A stretch of DNA of 64,000 nucleotides from Zarea fungicola (Eukaryota > Ascomycota > Sordariomycetes > Hypocreales > Cordycipitaceae): contig FWCC01000080.1 of the NCBI GenBank assembly GCA_900169235.1, positions 186,001-250,000 on the forward strand, given 5' to 3'. This document shows positions 42,310 through 52,851 of the stretch, piece by piece. The position numbers and the translations under genes were made by a program. The first letter of the stretch is position 1. The number at the start of each line of letters is the position of its first letter. The notes beneath the pieces were generated by a model. The model saw only the letters and a list, made by a program, of their open reading frames with translations. It ran no database searches and was not told the origin of the DNA.

Positions 42310-44895
42310 TCGCATCGAAGAGCCTGGCGATAACAAGTCCAATTATTTTTATAATGCCACCAATGCTACCTTTTACAGCTATCTACCGTCATTGACGCAG
42401 TGTTTTTCTCTTTACTGGCAATCTTTGGATTGCGAGTGCTCAATGCAGGACATGGTTGTATCTTGGCATATCGTACCGAAGCCATAGGTGATGCCAAACA
42501 ATAGTAAACTACATTTACTTGCCTGGTCCAGATTCCAAAGTCTTCAGTCTTCCTACTTCAGCCAGCTTCGGTCGGCTTCATTGGAGGTGATGACATAATT
42601 CAGCGACAAACTGATGAATTTCATATGGAAGGCTACCCCGATGCTCGGCAAGCTTACACTGATTGTCGCCTTGCTGTTTTGAGCGTGGAAGTACACACCT
42701 TGCGGGGCCTATACAACCCATAGAATAAAAGCAAGAAGGCACCACTTCATTGTGCCGGCAGATGAACTTGAAGAGGCCATCAGATTGCCAGTATATCTTG
42801 CTTGAGACTGTTTTGCCTTTGTCCCAATGACCAACATCGGTGTCAAGGCTGTCATTTATACAAGACCAATTGAGGATAGCATCCACTCTCTAAACAAGAG
42901 GTCTTGATACAGTCTATATTTGACTGCCAACTGAGGCAACTTCTGAACATGGCCAAATTACATCGCCGGATAAGAGACAAAGCAGCAAAGCCACAAGCCC
43001 ACCAAAATAGACCATGCTAAAGAAGTAAACGTCTTGGGAGTGTATTTTTCTTCAAGTTGCGCCGCGTTTTTGCAAGCACCAGCATCACGAAACAAATTCA
43101 TACTTTAGGGTGCGGGCGAAGGTGCGGGCGAGGGTGCGGGTGCCATGTATTGGCAGTTAGATCTTTGCTGGGATCAAAACAAGGAAGCCAGTCGCTAGTG
43201 ATACATTCCTGATACCAACTAAGTTCAAGAACGTTGTCAATAATTTAAACTGAACCAGGCATTTATTGTATTATAGCAGCTACTCCTGGTTTAGTGGGTA
43301 GAGCAGTGTTGGCTACTTTTTCGTTTCTTCGCTTCACTACTGTACTATGCGTCACAATTGATCTGTCCCATAATTGTTTGGCTGACGTATGCTCTGTGAG
43401 TGCAACTGAAAGAAGGTCTGCTCAACATGCAGTTGGAGTACAAGAAATTTGACATTGATGTTGAAGCAGAATAACTGGAAAATCAGATATATCTGATTGA
43501 AATTGGATATATTAATAGCAAGACGCTGATTTTGTGAACTACAGTCACAGATGAATAAGCGTACTGGCGCAGCTTCCCGTCAATTTGGGAGTCTCAACAT
43601 TGCTCAATTGTGCCGTGCTTTTCGCACCGAAATGCAACGATAAGTGGATTATGCCACTCAGGTATCAATCCATGGTATCTGAACTGGCTGTTCTGTTTTG
43701 TGCAAATCTCTGAACCAAGAGTTGACGCTGTCGGCACCCGGCCCGATACCAAGCCGAATAGGCGGTCAAAGCTTCAAGAGGATCTTTTGGCATATGGGTC
43801 ATGCAAAGGTTCTACATGAAAGTTCTTTTACCATGGCCAGTTCAGTTTATTTGTTGCGGGCCTGCCGTTGCGACTTGATTCCGGTCAGACCCTTACTCCA
43901 TGGCATAAACCCGCACCGCCGCCTTCCTATCCTATCCTACGCTTTTTGCGTTTCTGTAGCTAGTTTATTTTATACCCACAGCGTCAGCTGAGGCGGGACG
44001 CACGTTTTAATGGGGCACGGTGAACGATGTCCGGTAGATGCCGGCTCTCACCAGAGAGGGTCAGTAGTTCGTCTAGAGCGGCAGGGATGCGATATGGTAC
44101 AGTGGGCCGTATAATACATAGACCGCTTTTACGGCGCGGTAGCCGCGGAATTTTTGGATCAACCATGAATTTATTGGCATGATTCAGTAATTAATTACAT
44201 CATTGCCCGGAAACAAGTGCTAGTGTTGCTGCCTGCCAACTTCGCACTTACAAGCCGAGTTGCCTTCTCTCGTGGGCTGGGAAACTCCATTTCATATGGC
44301 TCACATTCTATTGGTGTGCAGTGACTAATATTGTTAGTCTCGTTTAGGCACCAGGCTCGTTCATCTCGGGTCCCGAGCCGTATCAAGTGGAGGGGGTTCG
44401 GCCTAAACCCATGCCTTGAGCCCCAGTTCCACGAACTCAAGCATAATCACCAGGCCAGCCCCTCGCTCCACAACCTCGCAACTCGCAACCATGTGTAGAA
44501 CCGTGCAGGATCCGCGGCGTGGAGATTTGGGTACCATAGCAGGGAGTAGTTTATCATCTTGGTTTAGAACTGGCGGCTATTGAATATTTAGCGTTACGAA
44601 GCATGCCCACACTGCTACCTGGACTTAAGTATGACATCGTCGAAATTTGAGTGGGAGCACACGTATTGCGACTGTTTGAAGAGAAGAATGTATTTAAATT
44701 TGTGAATGAAATGTGTGAAGATTGATGCATTCATTCTCCGACTAGCTAAGCATATTATCCATACTCTGCGTGGGATCACACGTTTACGGAAAGACGAACC
44801 AGCAGATCGAAAAGCTGCGTTGATATTCCATGATTCACAACTAATACGGTAATATTGTATCTTTAACACTTCCAATAAGCGGAAGATTTGACTGA
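42310..44895. other. Gene-poor region before the RiPP precursor
   Basis: Remnants of an MFS-like C-terminus may lie around 42385-42490 (VIDAVFFSLLAIFGLRVLNA in one frame). A GGTGCGGGCGA-type 12-bp tandem lies at 43108-43142. Otherwise no gene is supported. The small frames at 43610-43991 and 44195-44440 lack domains. Confidence 0.4.
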
Positions 44896-45396
44896 TTACC
44901 AGAATCGGTTGTGGGGGTCGACCTTGTGAGGGTCGACAGCTCTGGCCTCGCTTGCCTGTCCTTCTTCCTTCTTCCAGAAGCGGTTGTGGGGGTCAACCTT
45001 GTGAGGGTCGACAAAGGAATCCTCGTGCACCTTGGCCTCCTCCTTCTTCCAGAAGCGGTTGTGAGGGTCAACCTTGTGAGGGTCGACAACTCTGGCCTCG
45101 CTTGCCTGTCCTTCTTCCTTCTTCCAGAAACGGTTGTGGGGGTCAACCTTGTGAGGGTCGACAAAGGAATCCTCGTGCACCTTGGCCTCCTCCTTCTTCC
45201 AGAAGCGGTTGTGGGGGTCAACCTTGTGAGGATCGACAAAGGAATCCTCGTGTACCTTGGCCTCCTCCTTCTTCCAGAAACGGTTGTGAGGGTCAACCTT
45301 GTGAGGATCAACGAAGCTATCTTGGATTGGCTCAATGGCGAGGGCAGCAGCACTGCCCAAACCGGCGAGGACGAAAAGAGATGAAGAGAATTTCAT
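44896..45396 (-). CDS. Repeat-containing secreted precursor, candidate dikaritin-type RiPP peptide
   Basis: The protein has 166 residues in one exon. Residues 1-20 are a signal peptide (MKFSSSLFVLAGLGSAAALA), followed by IEPIQDSF. The rest is six identical copies of VDPHKVDPHNRFW. The first five are each followed by a 12-residue spacer starting KKEE; the last ends the protein. Two spacer types occur, in the order A-A-B-A-B: KKEEAKVHEDSF and KKEEGQASEAR plus V or A. The Lys-Lys after each core Trp is a candidate Kex2-family cleavage site in the secretory path. This signal-core-dibasic-spacer layout is that of Kex2-processed repeat proteins and of UstA/PhomA-type RiPP precursors. A UstYa-type oxidase gene lies 1.1 kb away, divergent. 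Other Kex2-processed proteins (repellents, pheromone precursors) are alternatives; the cores lack the cysteines usual in alpha-type pheromones. The opposite-strand and second-frame open frames here are shadows of the repeat. Confidence 0.88.
   Translation of the reverse strand: MKFSSSLFVLAGLGSAAALAIEPIQDSFVDPHKVDPHNRFWKKEEAKVHEDSFVDPHKVDPHNRFWKKEEAKVHEDSFVDPHKVDPHNRFWKKEEGQASEARVVDPHKVDPHNRFWKKEEAKVHEDSFVDPHKVDPHNRFWKKEEGQASEARAVDPHKVDPHNRFW
44899..45312 (-). repeat. 75-bp coding tandem repeat (six cores)
   Basis: Five full 75-bp units plus a final 39-bp core. Units differ at few positions apart from the two spacer types. The near identity indicates recent duplication or ongoing homogenisation. 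It is not a CRISPR array: the units are coding and contiguous. Confidence 0.95.
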
Positions 45397-46500
45397 ATTG
45401 GAGTCGAGTTCGAGCGTTAATTGCTCGAATTTTGGGTTTGATAATTGATTTTAATGGTGTGAGTTGTCTTTTTTCAAAGTGAATGCAACCACGTGGATTA
45501 CACCTGCTTTATATAGTCAAAATAATCCATGATTCCATTCAAGCTATGCTTCCTAATGGAACTTTTGTTGCTTTTCTTGCTCACGGTTTGTTCATGAGCT
45601 TTTCAATGGGTCTTGAAGCCACAGTTTTGTACTAATATCTTACGTCGTCAACAGGCTTCTCATTCCATTCCATGCGTAGAGAGCTGGTTCTTGAAGTCAA
45701 AGAGGAACTCCAAGCCCATCGGCAGTACTCCGTATCAGTCTGTCAACTGGAGAACTGGGGTCATGTACCGGTTCCCCACGCGGTACGGTCGACCAGTGGA
45801 GATTGGGTTGCTATTCCTGCTACTGGGTTTCCCGCAAACCAGACCGCGCGACTATTAAAAAGGAAGCTACAAACCCAAGGCTAGGTCAGAGAAGGAAGGC
45901 AGTTATGGGTGGGACATTGAATGGGGAAGCTAAGCCTACATGCGTAATAGATGGCGTGCGTTTCCCGAAAAGTGGGCGGCAAGCTCGGCCTTCGTCATAT
46001 GGCACCGTTGTACGGGCGAAGCGTAAAACTTGCGTTGCGGACCGGCAAAACTTTATCAGACGCCCAAATTACAAAACACCTTCCGTTCCTGACACTAGCA
46101 ATCTGACCGTTCTATACCGCTTTAGGTTCTGAATCATACGGTAACTGGAGAAGCTCCCCGATAAACGGTTACAATTTTCAAAATAAGAGTATCAAAGGAC
46201 CTTTTGTTCACGGGACTGCTTAGAGATTCCAATCCGCCACAATTCCACAGACTACTGTGGCATTGTAATCCCTCCTGTTATCAGTCTCGACTCTCATACT
46301 CTTCCCTGAGTGGATATGATGCACGACGTGGCGGGGTGGCTTACTGTTATTGCATATTACAAAGCGGAACCTTTCCAACAACTAATCAATGGAGAAGCTA
46401 TTAAGTAGACGCCAGCGTGCATTCTACAAGCATTGCTCTCTACCAATTGCGTGACGGAACGTGCTGTGGGCAAGCGCGTTCACTTCCATTCGTCTTGAAA
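45397..46500. other. Divergent region between precursor and UstYa-type gene
   Basis: About 1.1 kb. Overlapping short frames (45613-46132) show no domain and I do not call them. The region probably holds both promoters of the RiPP pair. Confidence 0.45.
45489..45516 (-). promoter_or_regulatory. Promoter of the RiPP precursor: CCACGTGG and TATA box
   Basis: On the minus strand CTATATAAAG (45507-45516) lies about 115 bases before the ATG at 45396. Just next to it, inside this interval, is the palindrome CCACGTGG (45489-45496), an E-box of the kind bound by bHLH factors. It sits downstream of the TATA box, so its role is uncertain. Confidence 0.5.
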
Positions 46501-47533
46501 ATGCTAAAGAATTCCGTTTCCAAGTATTTTGACAATGCCAAAGCAGGAGATTATAGCCCACTGCAGTACCAGGATGCCCATGTGAACGATGAGATCTCTG
46601 GGCAGGGTCATAGCTCACACAACATCACAAGGCAAAAGTCTTGGAGCAAGTGGATGTCTATCAGCTTTACTGTACTCCCCTGGATGCTATCGGCTTTGCT
46701 AGCTTGCATTATTGTGCACTATCACACTCATGGCGGCGACAGATTTCATCAGCACAAGTTGTACGCTTCTCAACTGACCTACTCGCCAGCGCAAGACGTG
46801 ATTGAATACGAACTGAAAATGTATCATTCAGGCATTAGCGAAGCTCCAGTCGAGTTTCAAGGACCTCCATCGAAGGAACTTGATCAAGCATGGGACTCGT
46901 TATATAACTGTTAGTTTAATCCTGCGTCTGTTTTCCATTATTAAAAGCTAATACATCCTAGTTGGCATATCGACAGTCTCAAAGTCAGAAGCCAAGCTCA
47001 TGACGAACTACACGTCGCCGGTCCCAAACCACGAGGACAGACATATTATGGAGCTTGATGTATTTCACCAACTCCACTGCTTGGTAAGGACATTGCAAAA
47101 TCACATCTGTTCATTAATTAACGGCTGTCTCTAGAACATGTTCCGTAAGGCACTCACTCCCATCTACCTTCAAGACTGGGAGCCAGTCAGGGACCCAGAT
47201 ATCTCAAAAGACAATTGGACTATCCCAGCGTGGCCATTTGACGAACTTGAGAAAAACCGGGTTGAGCACGGGATAAATCCATGGCACATTGGTCACTGCC
47301 TGGAGAGCATTCGGCAGTCACTCATGTGCCATGCAGACGTCACCCCTGCCGTATGGCACTGGGATAAGTCGGCGTCAAACCCAACTCGAAACAAGCCTTG
47401 GCTTACGGTGCCACATACCTGTCGCAACTTTGATCGTATTCGAGATTGGGGTTTGAAACACAAGCTGCAGTGGGACTTTGACTATGAAGTAAGGCTGCCT
47501 GAAGACTTTGAGGTGCCCACGTATCCAGGGTGA
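46501..47533 (+). CDS. UstYa-family (DUF3328) oxidase
   Basis: Three exons (46501-46909, 46962-47083, 47135-47533) join in phase to 309 residues. Introns are 52 and 51 bp with GTTAGT and GTAAGG donors. The ATG at 46501 (MLKNSVSKYF) is followed by a cytosolic stretch and one membrane span at about residues 53-73. Both HxxHC motifs that define the family are present: VFHQLHC (172-176) and WHIGHC (228-232), the latter followed by ESIRQSLMCHADVTP. UstYa-type proteins are copper-dependent oxidases that crosslink or oxidise residues of RiPP cores (ustiloxin, phomopsin, asperipin), and also act in some non-ribosomal peptide paths. Membrane anchoring in the secretory path fits a secreted precursor. 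Placed beside the repeat precursor, it most likely acts on the VDPHKVDPHNRFW cores. Confidence 0.93.
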
Positions 47534-47836
47534 GGGAGATGAAGGAGGAGATGTTGGAATAGCTTGGAAGAATTATTCGTTAATTCGAAGGCGATATTAC
47601 ACCCTTTAGCATCAGGCTTAACGTTGCAGGCGTGATACACCTTACATCAAGGTTGGCTTGGACCAGGACGTAGCTCACGTGCATGGCGTAAGCAAAAACT
47701 GCGCACTCGAGCAAGGGTATTCTTCGCACCGTCCCGGTTCCTAGGCAGCACTTTGCACTCATGTAATGACATCAGTCACAATGCAGATAATCAAAGCCTC
47801 GAAATAATTTAAGCCATCATTGTACAGCTTCTAAAC
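47534..47836. other. Intergenic region
   Basis: Short spacer between the UstYa-type gene and the F-box gene. No feature is recognised. Confidence 0.5.
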
Positions 47837-48892
47837 ATGCCGCACCCAGCGCTATTTGCACCGGATATTCTTCTTGACATCTTTCTCAGACTCCCGCAAC
47901 AGGACTTACTTCTGGTGCAAAGAGTTTGCCGTATGTGGCACGAATTCATCTCAGACAGTCATGCTCTCCAGGTCGCGCTCTTCTTTCAACCAGACGCAGA
48001 TACAAGTACACAGCGGCCGAGCGACAATGAGGTGGTGCTGAACCCGCTCCTGAGAGCACGTTTCCCTTCCTTCTTCGAGCTTTCTTCAAGAGTTCCGAGA
48101 CAGCATGCCTGGCTTCTAGGTCCCTGGTTTGACTCACACTGGGCTGAGAGCCTTCATTCATCACCATCCAGTGCGGATGCCAACCCAGACTCTGCTGGCG
48201 CTCCCTCCACAGTGGGAGAGAGCCGAGATGCGCGGTACCCAGAGCTCGATCAGCAGCGGTCCGACGCATACAGGCGACGCGGTGCAAGCTGGCGGAGGAT
48301 GATTCCGTGTCGCCCAGCGCCGAGGCAGCTGCAGGTTCAGCAGCATCGTCGGCGCGTGGGACCGCGTTCGGCGGCAAGGCATGCAACCTTTTACAAGATG
48401 GACTTTGAAAACTGTGGCGGAGGCGGAGCTGCCAGTCACGACGGTGACTCTGCTGCTGCGGAAGCCAGCGGGAGCGTACATGTGCGTCATCTCACATTTG
48501 GGCTCATTTACGATGTAGCAGATTCCACCTTTTTTCACCGTATACCATACCCGGCATACAGTATAACTTTCGACTATAGTTTCAAGGACCGAGTCTCCTC
48601 GCTGCCCATGCTGCCTGCCTTCGTTTCTGGGCCGTCACAAACCCGCATGACGGTAGAGGAGAGACTGAAGGGGACCAAGGCACAAGGATATAGTGCTCCG
48701 GAACAGCTACAAAAGGAGCTTCAAGAAGGCAAATTAGGTGGCAACGGAACGCTCGTCATGCATCTATCAGGAGATATGCTCTCCATAACCGGGCACCGGC
48801 GATCGCCATACCAGGGACAATTTACAGTCGAAGAGCCCTATGCTGTAGATCAAATCGATTGGACCGATAAATTTGATTACATCTGTACATGA
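47837..48892 (+). CDS. F-box domain protein
   Basis: The protein has 351 residues in a single exon. The N-terminus APDILLDIFLRLPQQDLLLV plus QRVCRMWHEF is an F-box. Members link substrates to Skp1-cullin ubiquitin ligases. The fungal subfamily marks NPLLRARFPSFF and ASWRRM follow. Residues about 150-185 are Arg/Pro/Gln-rich and read unlike the family at that point. As other frames are open there too, a compensated frameshift cannot be excluded. The C-terminal half has no domain I recognise. It lies about 300 bp after the UstYa-type gene on the same strand; F-box proteins are not known parts of RiPP paths, so the link is probably only positional. Confidence 0.78.
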   Translation: MPHPALFAPDILLDIFLRLPQQDLLLVQRVCRMWHEFISDSHALQVALFFQPDADTSTQRPSDNEVVLNPLLRARFPSFFELSSRVPRQHAWLLGPWFDSHWAESLHSSPSSADANPDSAGAPSTVGESRDARYPELDQQRSDAYRRRGASWRRMIPCRPAPRQLQVQQHRRRVGPRSAARHATFYKMDFENCGGGGAASHDGDSAAAEASGSVHVRHLTFGLIYDVADSTFFHRIPYPAYSITFDYSFKDRVSSLPMLPAFVSGPSQTRMTVEERLKGTKAQGYSAPEQLQKELQEGKLGGNGTLVMHLSGDMLSITGHRRSPYQGQFTVEEPYAVDQIDWTDKFDYICT

Positions 48893-49663
48893 AGTCAAAA
48901 AAACGGCTATGTGGCAGCTACTGCTGCGGCGGCACCACATCGTGCGGCAAATTCTGCACTGCTGCGAGGAGAAAGACCCTGTTTGGATTCTTACGCAAGC
49001 TCGCAGGGGCGCACGTCAGCTGGGAGAATGCACGTAAAGAACGCGGCATGGTTGGCTCATGATCATATCACTGCTCGAATTTCACCATTGATTATTTTCA
49101 TCTTCTTCACTGTCATATTAGAAAGTCATGCCTCCCAAGGGAACGTAATGTACCGCGGCAAAAGATATCAGATGTTGTCAAGGCCGCTACATACTATACC
49201 CGAGTGGATATGGAGATTCATATACGTGTTTAGCCAATCAATTACTTATTAAAACGGGTATTGGCAGTCAGAAGTGCACAGAGTACCTACCAACCGAGGT
49301 CACATTGCTTTTGGCCGTTGGTAAACAAGTAAATGTCTAATAGCTCGGCCTCGAAGCCGTAGTAGAGAAGGCAGGACGCGCTGCATGCAGGACAGAAACG
49401 GTTTTGATCAACGTTTTTTATAAAGCTTTATATACAATATTATTATTACAGACTAATCAGTTATGTCCAAGCATTTGCGCAACTTGCATGAACGGTTTAG
49501 TCAAGCACTTGAATTGAGATGACTCTGTGCCTGAGATGGGCTGTTGCTACTGTTGCGTCTGACAGGCCAAGGTCCCCGAGTGAGGTGCATCCTGCGATCC
49601 GACTACTGGCGGCGAGGTGTGCGGAATGTTATGGGTATTCTTATGGCATCAACATCAACCATC
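48893..49663. other. Intergenic region
   Basis: 3' flanks of two convergent genes. No feature is supported. Confidence 0.5.
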
Positions 49664-51870
49664 TCACTCGCTATTGTCTCCAGTCGGCGCCATGAAACCA
49701 AAAAAGTCTCCGCCGCCGTTGAGAGCACCAAGCAGAATATCGTCCAGCCAGCCAATGCCAGTCGTCGACGAAGAGAACAGGGTCAGACCGGGGAAATCCC
49801 ACTCAAACACAAACTGGTCGGGGACAAACGAATCTAGGTCGCCCTTTGCTGAAGACCCATGAAACTCAGCATCAGCAGCCGGCCCCTCGTTGCCGCTACC
49901 GGTCGCGTCCAACTGCCCATACTCCCCACGGAGCGCCCGCGTGAACTTGTCCATGCCTGTGCGCAGGAGCTGCAGGTACATCTTGGCCGTGGTATTGGAG
50001 ATGCCGCTCATCGCGGCCCCGCCCGCAGCCCCGAGCTCCTGCGCCAGAATCAGGCCGCAGCGGACCAGGTCGTCGCTGACGCTGGCGCTGTCCTCGGGCA
50101 GCAGGATGCACAGCTTGAGGAGCAAGAGGTAGCAAAAGGCGCACTTGGCCCACACAAAGTCCATGGCGTAGCGCAGGTAGTGCAGGTACAGGCGCGGCTC
50201 CGCGATGATGGTCTGCAGGTGCTGTCGGAGCGCCTCCTTGGCCATGGCGAGGATGGAGCGCTGCGCGGGGGACATGAAGTCGACGTTCTCCACGCCGGCG
50301 GCCTTGACGGCGCGGCAGAGGGCCATGGTGTTGGCCCAGCACTTTTGCACGCGCAGGTTGACGCGGATCCAGGCGGGCACGTCGCGCATCTGCTCGAGCA
50401 TGCGCTCCCAGTCGCTGTGCCACAGCTCAATGTCGATTTTCGCGTCGCGCACCAGGCTCAGAATCTCCTCCTCGTCTTCGTACGCTGGATCGGACAAGGA
50501 GGCAAAGATGTTGGCGCGCAGCACATTCAGCTCCACCTGCGCAAAGAGGAATCGGTCCAGCACGGTGGCGTGCGGGCTGTCGAGAATGATTCTCGTGCGT
50601 CGCGGATCTCCGACGAATTTAAACGTCATCATGTCGCCCGCGTCGACGTGGAGTATGAAGCTCAGAACAAGCAGGTGAAACCAGGTTCGGGTTTGCCGCA
50701 TCAGCGCGTCAGCACCGGTCAAGTGGCGGCCTCCGTCGTTGACCATGGCTGCGCTCATTTCATCATACGAGTCTGGCAAGCCAATCTCAATGGCTAGTCG
50801 TGTCGCGCTCGCAACAAAGAGCGATCGCTCCGCTGAGTAGCAGGCCCTAACCATGAGCGCCTGCACCGTCTCTAGGGAGGCCGGAACCGGCGTTGAAAGC
50901 ACGCTGCTTATCATTCGCTTGAGATGAAAGTTGAGCAGCCGCCATTCATGCGAATCGGTCCCACAGACGACGCGGCAACCCACTGTGCAGATGGTGGCGA
51001 AGAGAAAGCTAGAGCGCTGCCTGATGCTCGGCATAGTATCGTACGCTGGGTCGAATACGGGGACATAGTGATCGCAGCCCTCAAAAAAGGTGGTAAAGTA
51101 CTTTTCCGCTTGCTCCATCGTGAGCAGCCCAATGGACACAAAGTCGGGTAGGCGCCCCGCCTCCACGATGAAATGCGACCGCCGGCTCTTGCGCGGGGCT
51201 TGGCTGATTACTGGCGATCCATGTGTCGAAGTTTGATGATTCTGGGCCGATTCCATGTATCCCGAGACGTGATTGCCCGCACCGCCGCGGTACGCATCCA
51301 GTCGCAGAGGCTGGGCTGTCGCGATTGGGTCGTAGGGGCTGGTGGAAGCGGCCAAACCCGTCGGCGACGCTTGCTCTATTGAGCGCGTGGTTGACCGAGT
51401 GGCTTCCGCGCTGTGTGATTGTGTGTCCAGTCGTTTTTGCAAATTTGTCATTTGCTCATGTAAAGAGTCAATCTTTCTTCAACGGAACGTATCAAATCAG
51501 CGAATGAAGGATGGGCACGTCAGGTTGCGCAAAACGTACTCTTGGTAGGGGTCTTTCGGCCTCTCTGCATAGTTGCAGGCTTTACTCAAGGCGCGACATC
51601 TACATGATGGTGAGTAAACTACTGAAGAAATCTGCGAGAAGCGACGGACCTGGTGCATGGATTTAGGCCATTGCATTTTACCTGCCCGCGGTTAGCACAA
51701 GCCGCAATGCATGGGTTGAGTTTGTTTAGCCACCAACTTTGGACAGTCGGCATGCAGCGCAGGCTTTCTTCGTATTCATTAGCTTCGTTCAAAGCATCCC
51801 CTGTTATACTTCTTACCGGTATTCTTTTTTTACGCGGCCTGGCTGACCTGCTCTCCTGTGAGTCGGACAT
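49664..51870 (-). CDS. Zn(II)2Cys6 transcription factor with DNA-binding domain split over small exons
   Basis: Five exons (51870-51817, 51767-51738, 51681-51650, 51599-51539, 51472-49664) join in phase to 661 residues. Exon 1 gives a basic N-terminus (RPRKKRIP). Exon 2 is only 30 bp (KACAACRLSK). Exon 3 is 32 bp (VKCNGLNPCT). Exon 4 gives CRALSKACNYAERPKDPYQE. Together they form a perfect zinc cluster, C-x2-C-x6-C-x5-C-x2-C-x6-C. Exon 5 starts IDSLHEQMTNLQKRL, a coiled-coil dimerisation helix, then the fungal regulator domain (VEAGRLPDFVSIGLLTMEQA, YFTTFFEGCDHYVPVF). This N-terminal style is common in regulators of secondary-metabolite clusters. It is the nearest regulator to the RiPP pair, about 4 kb from the UstYa-type gene. 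Confidence 0.88.
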
Positions 51871-52851
51871 GTCAACCGTAGTGAGCCTGTGATGAATTGA
51901 AACTCTACCAAGGACTGAATGTCTGGATGGGGCATTGTTACGGGCAGTTCAGTTGCGCCACTAGAGCTCCAGCGGCCAATCATTGCATTGGTTGACCACT
52001 CCTGGAACAGAGCAGTCAGACAGCACTAATCCTCAGACCACACATGTACTGTAGAAAAAACAATCGACTATATACAATAAAAATTGTATTTTATTGTGTG
52101 ATGTCTTATTTCTCCAAAGCGTTCCAATTTCAGCTCAAGTCAGGCCGGACATGGTGCACCAGTTGGTAAATAAGACGAGGCTCCTGTCCCTAACGTATAG
52201 TTACACTGGAGGGAATGTTGGACCCTCTCGAATCGCGGGGTATTTTCCCTTTTTGACTGGTCAACAAACTCCCACTGCTAAAAATAATTTCGTTGTAGAA
52301 GACGGGCACGAGAAGTTGACTGCTTTGGAGAGTGTCATGTACTATAAGATCACTTATACCCCATTCTTGCGACTAGCTATTGAGAACATTTCCAGCCGGG
52401 CAAGATGCACCGAGCTCGAGTTGGATTAGTTCTGGCCGCCGTACCTAGTTGTCACTTCAAGGAACTACACTGCGCACATTGCCGAAATCCATTGTTGCGG
52501 GCCAGTCTGCGTCGCCTAGCTTTGTTGCTGGATTTACCCGATGATTTTTTTGGAATTTTTTTAATGTCCCCATCTACATTTGACCAGAAACTTGATGCAA
52601 GAAATCAATCAGTTTATTTACCGTATTTGTTGCCGACCGGGTCAGCTGGTTAGCTTCCGACGATCCGTAGGCCACCTTGAATGGTCGATTCCCCGCCATC
52701 TCAGTTCACCGACACCGAACAACAATTACCCGAGACGACTACGTTTGCTGGCCTATAAATAATCTCTCATCATCAGCATCAAGGTGATGTAGGCATGCCA
52801 CCAATTTCGTTCTAGCGCTAGTAACCATTGAGAGCCCAAAGTTTTCAAACC
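51871..52851. other. Divergent intergenic region
   Basis: About 980 bp between the zinc-cluster regulator and the carboxylesterase. An open frame at 52094-52429 has some coding-like composition but no domain I recognise, so it is not called. Confidence 0.4.

Noticed and set aside
43280..43320. tRNA-like words (GTTTAGTGGGTAGAGCAGT)
   Set aside because: No acceptor stem or T-arm pairs with it, and no cloverleaf can be drawn.
44899..45312. Regular direct repeats that could suggest a CRISPR array
   Set aside because: The units are contiguous and coding in a eukaryotic context, and there are no unique spacers.
44841..45482. Long open frames on the opposite strand and in a second frame over the RiPP precursor (44841-45353 minus; 44911-45384 and 44952-45482 plus)
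   Set aside because: They are shadows of the 75-bp repeat, whose length is a multiple of three. Only the called frame has a signal peptide and dibasic sites.
49859..50797. 312-residue open frame antisense to the regulator at 49664-51870
   Set aside because: It lies wholly inside the GC-rich exon 5 on the other strand and shows no domain. It is a codon-bias shadow.
49664..51451. First impression of a zinc-cluster regulator lacking a DNA-binding domain, with a frameshift in its linker
   Set aside because: Careful splicing shows four introns that restore a perfect zinc cluster and a continuous linker.
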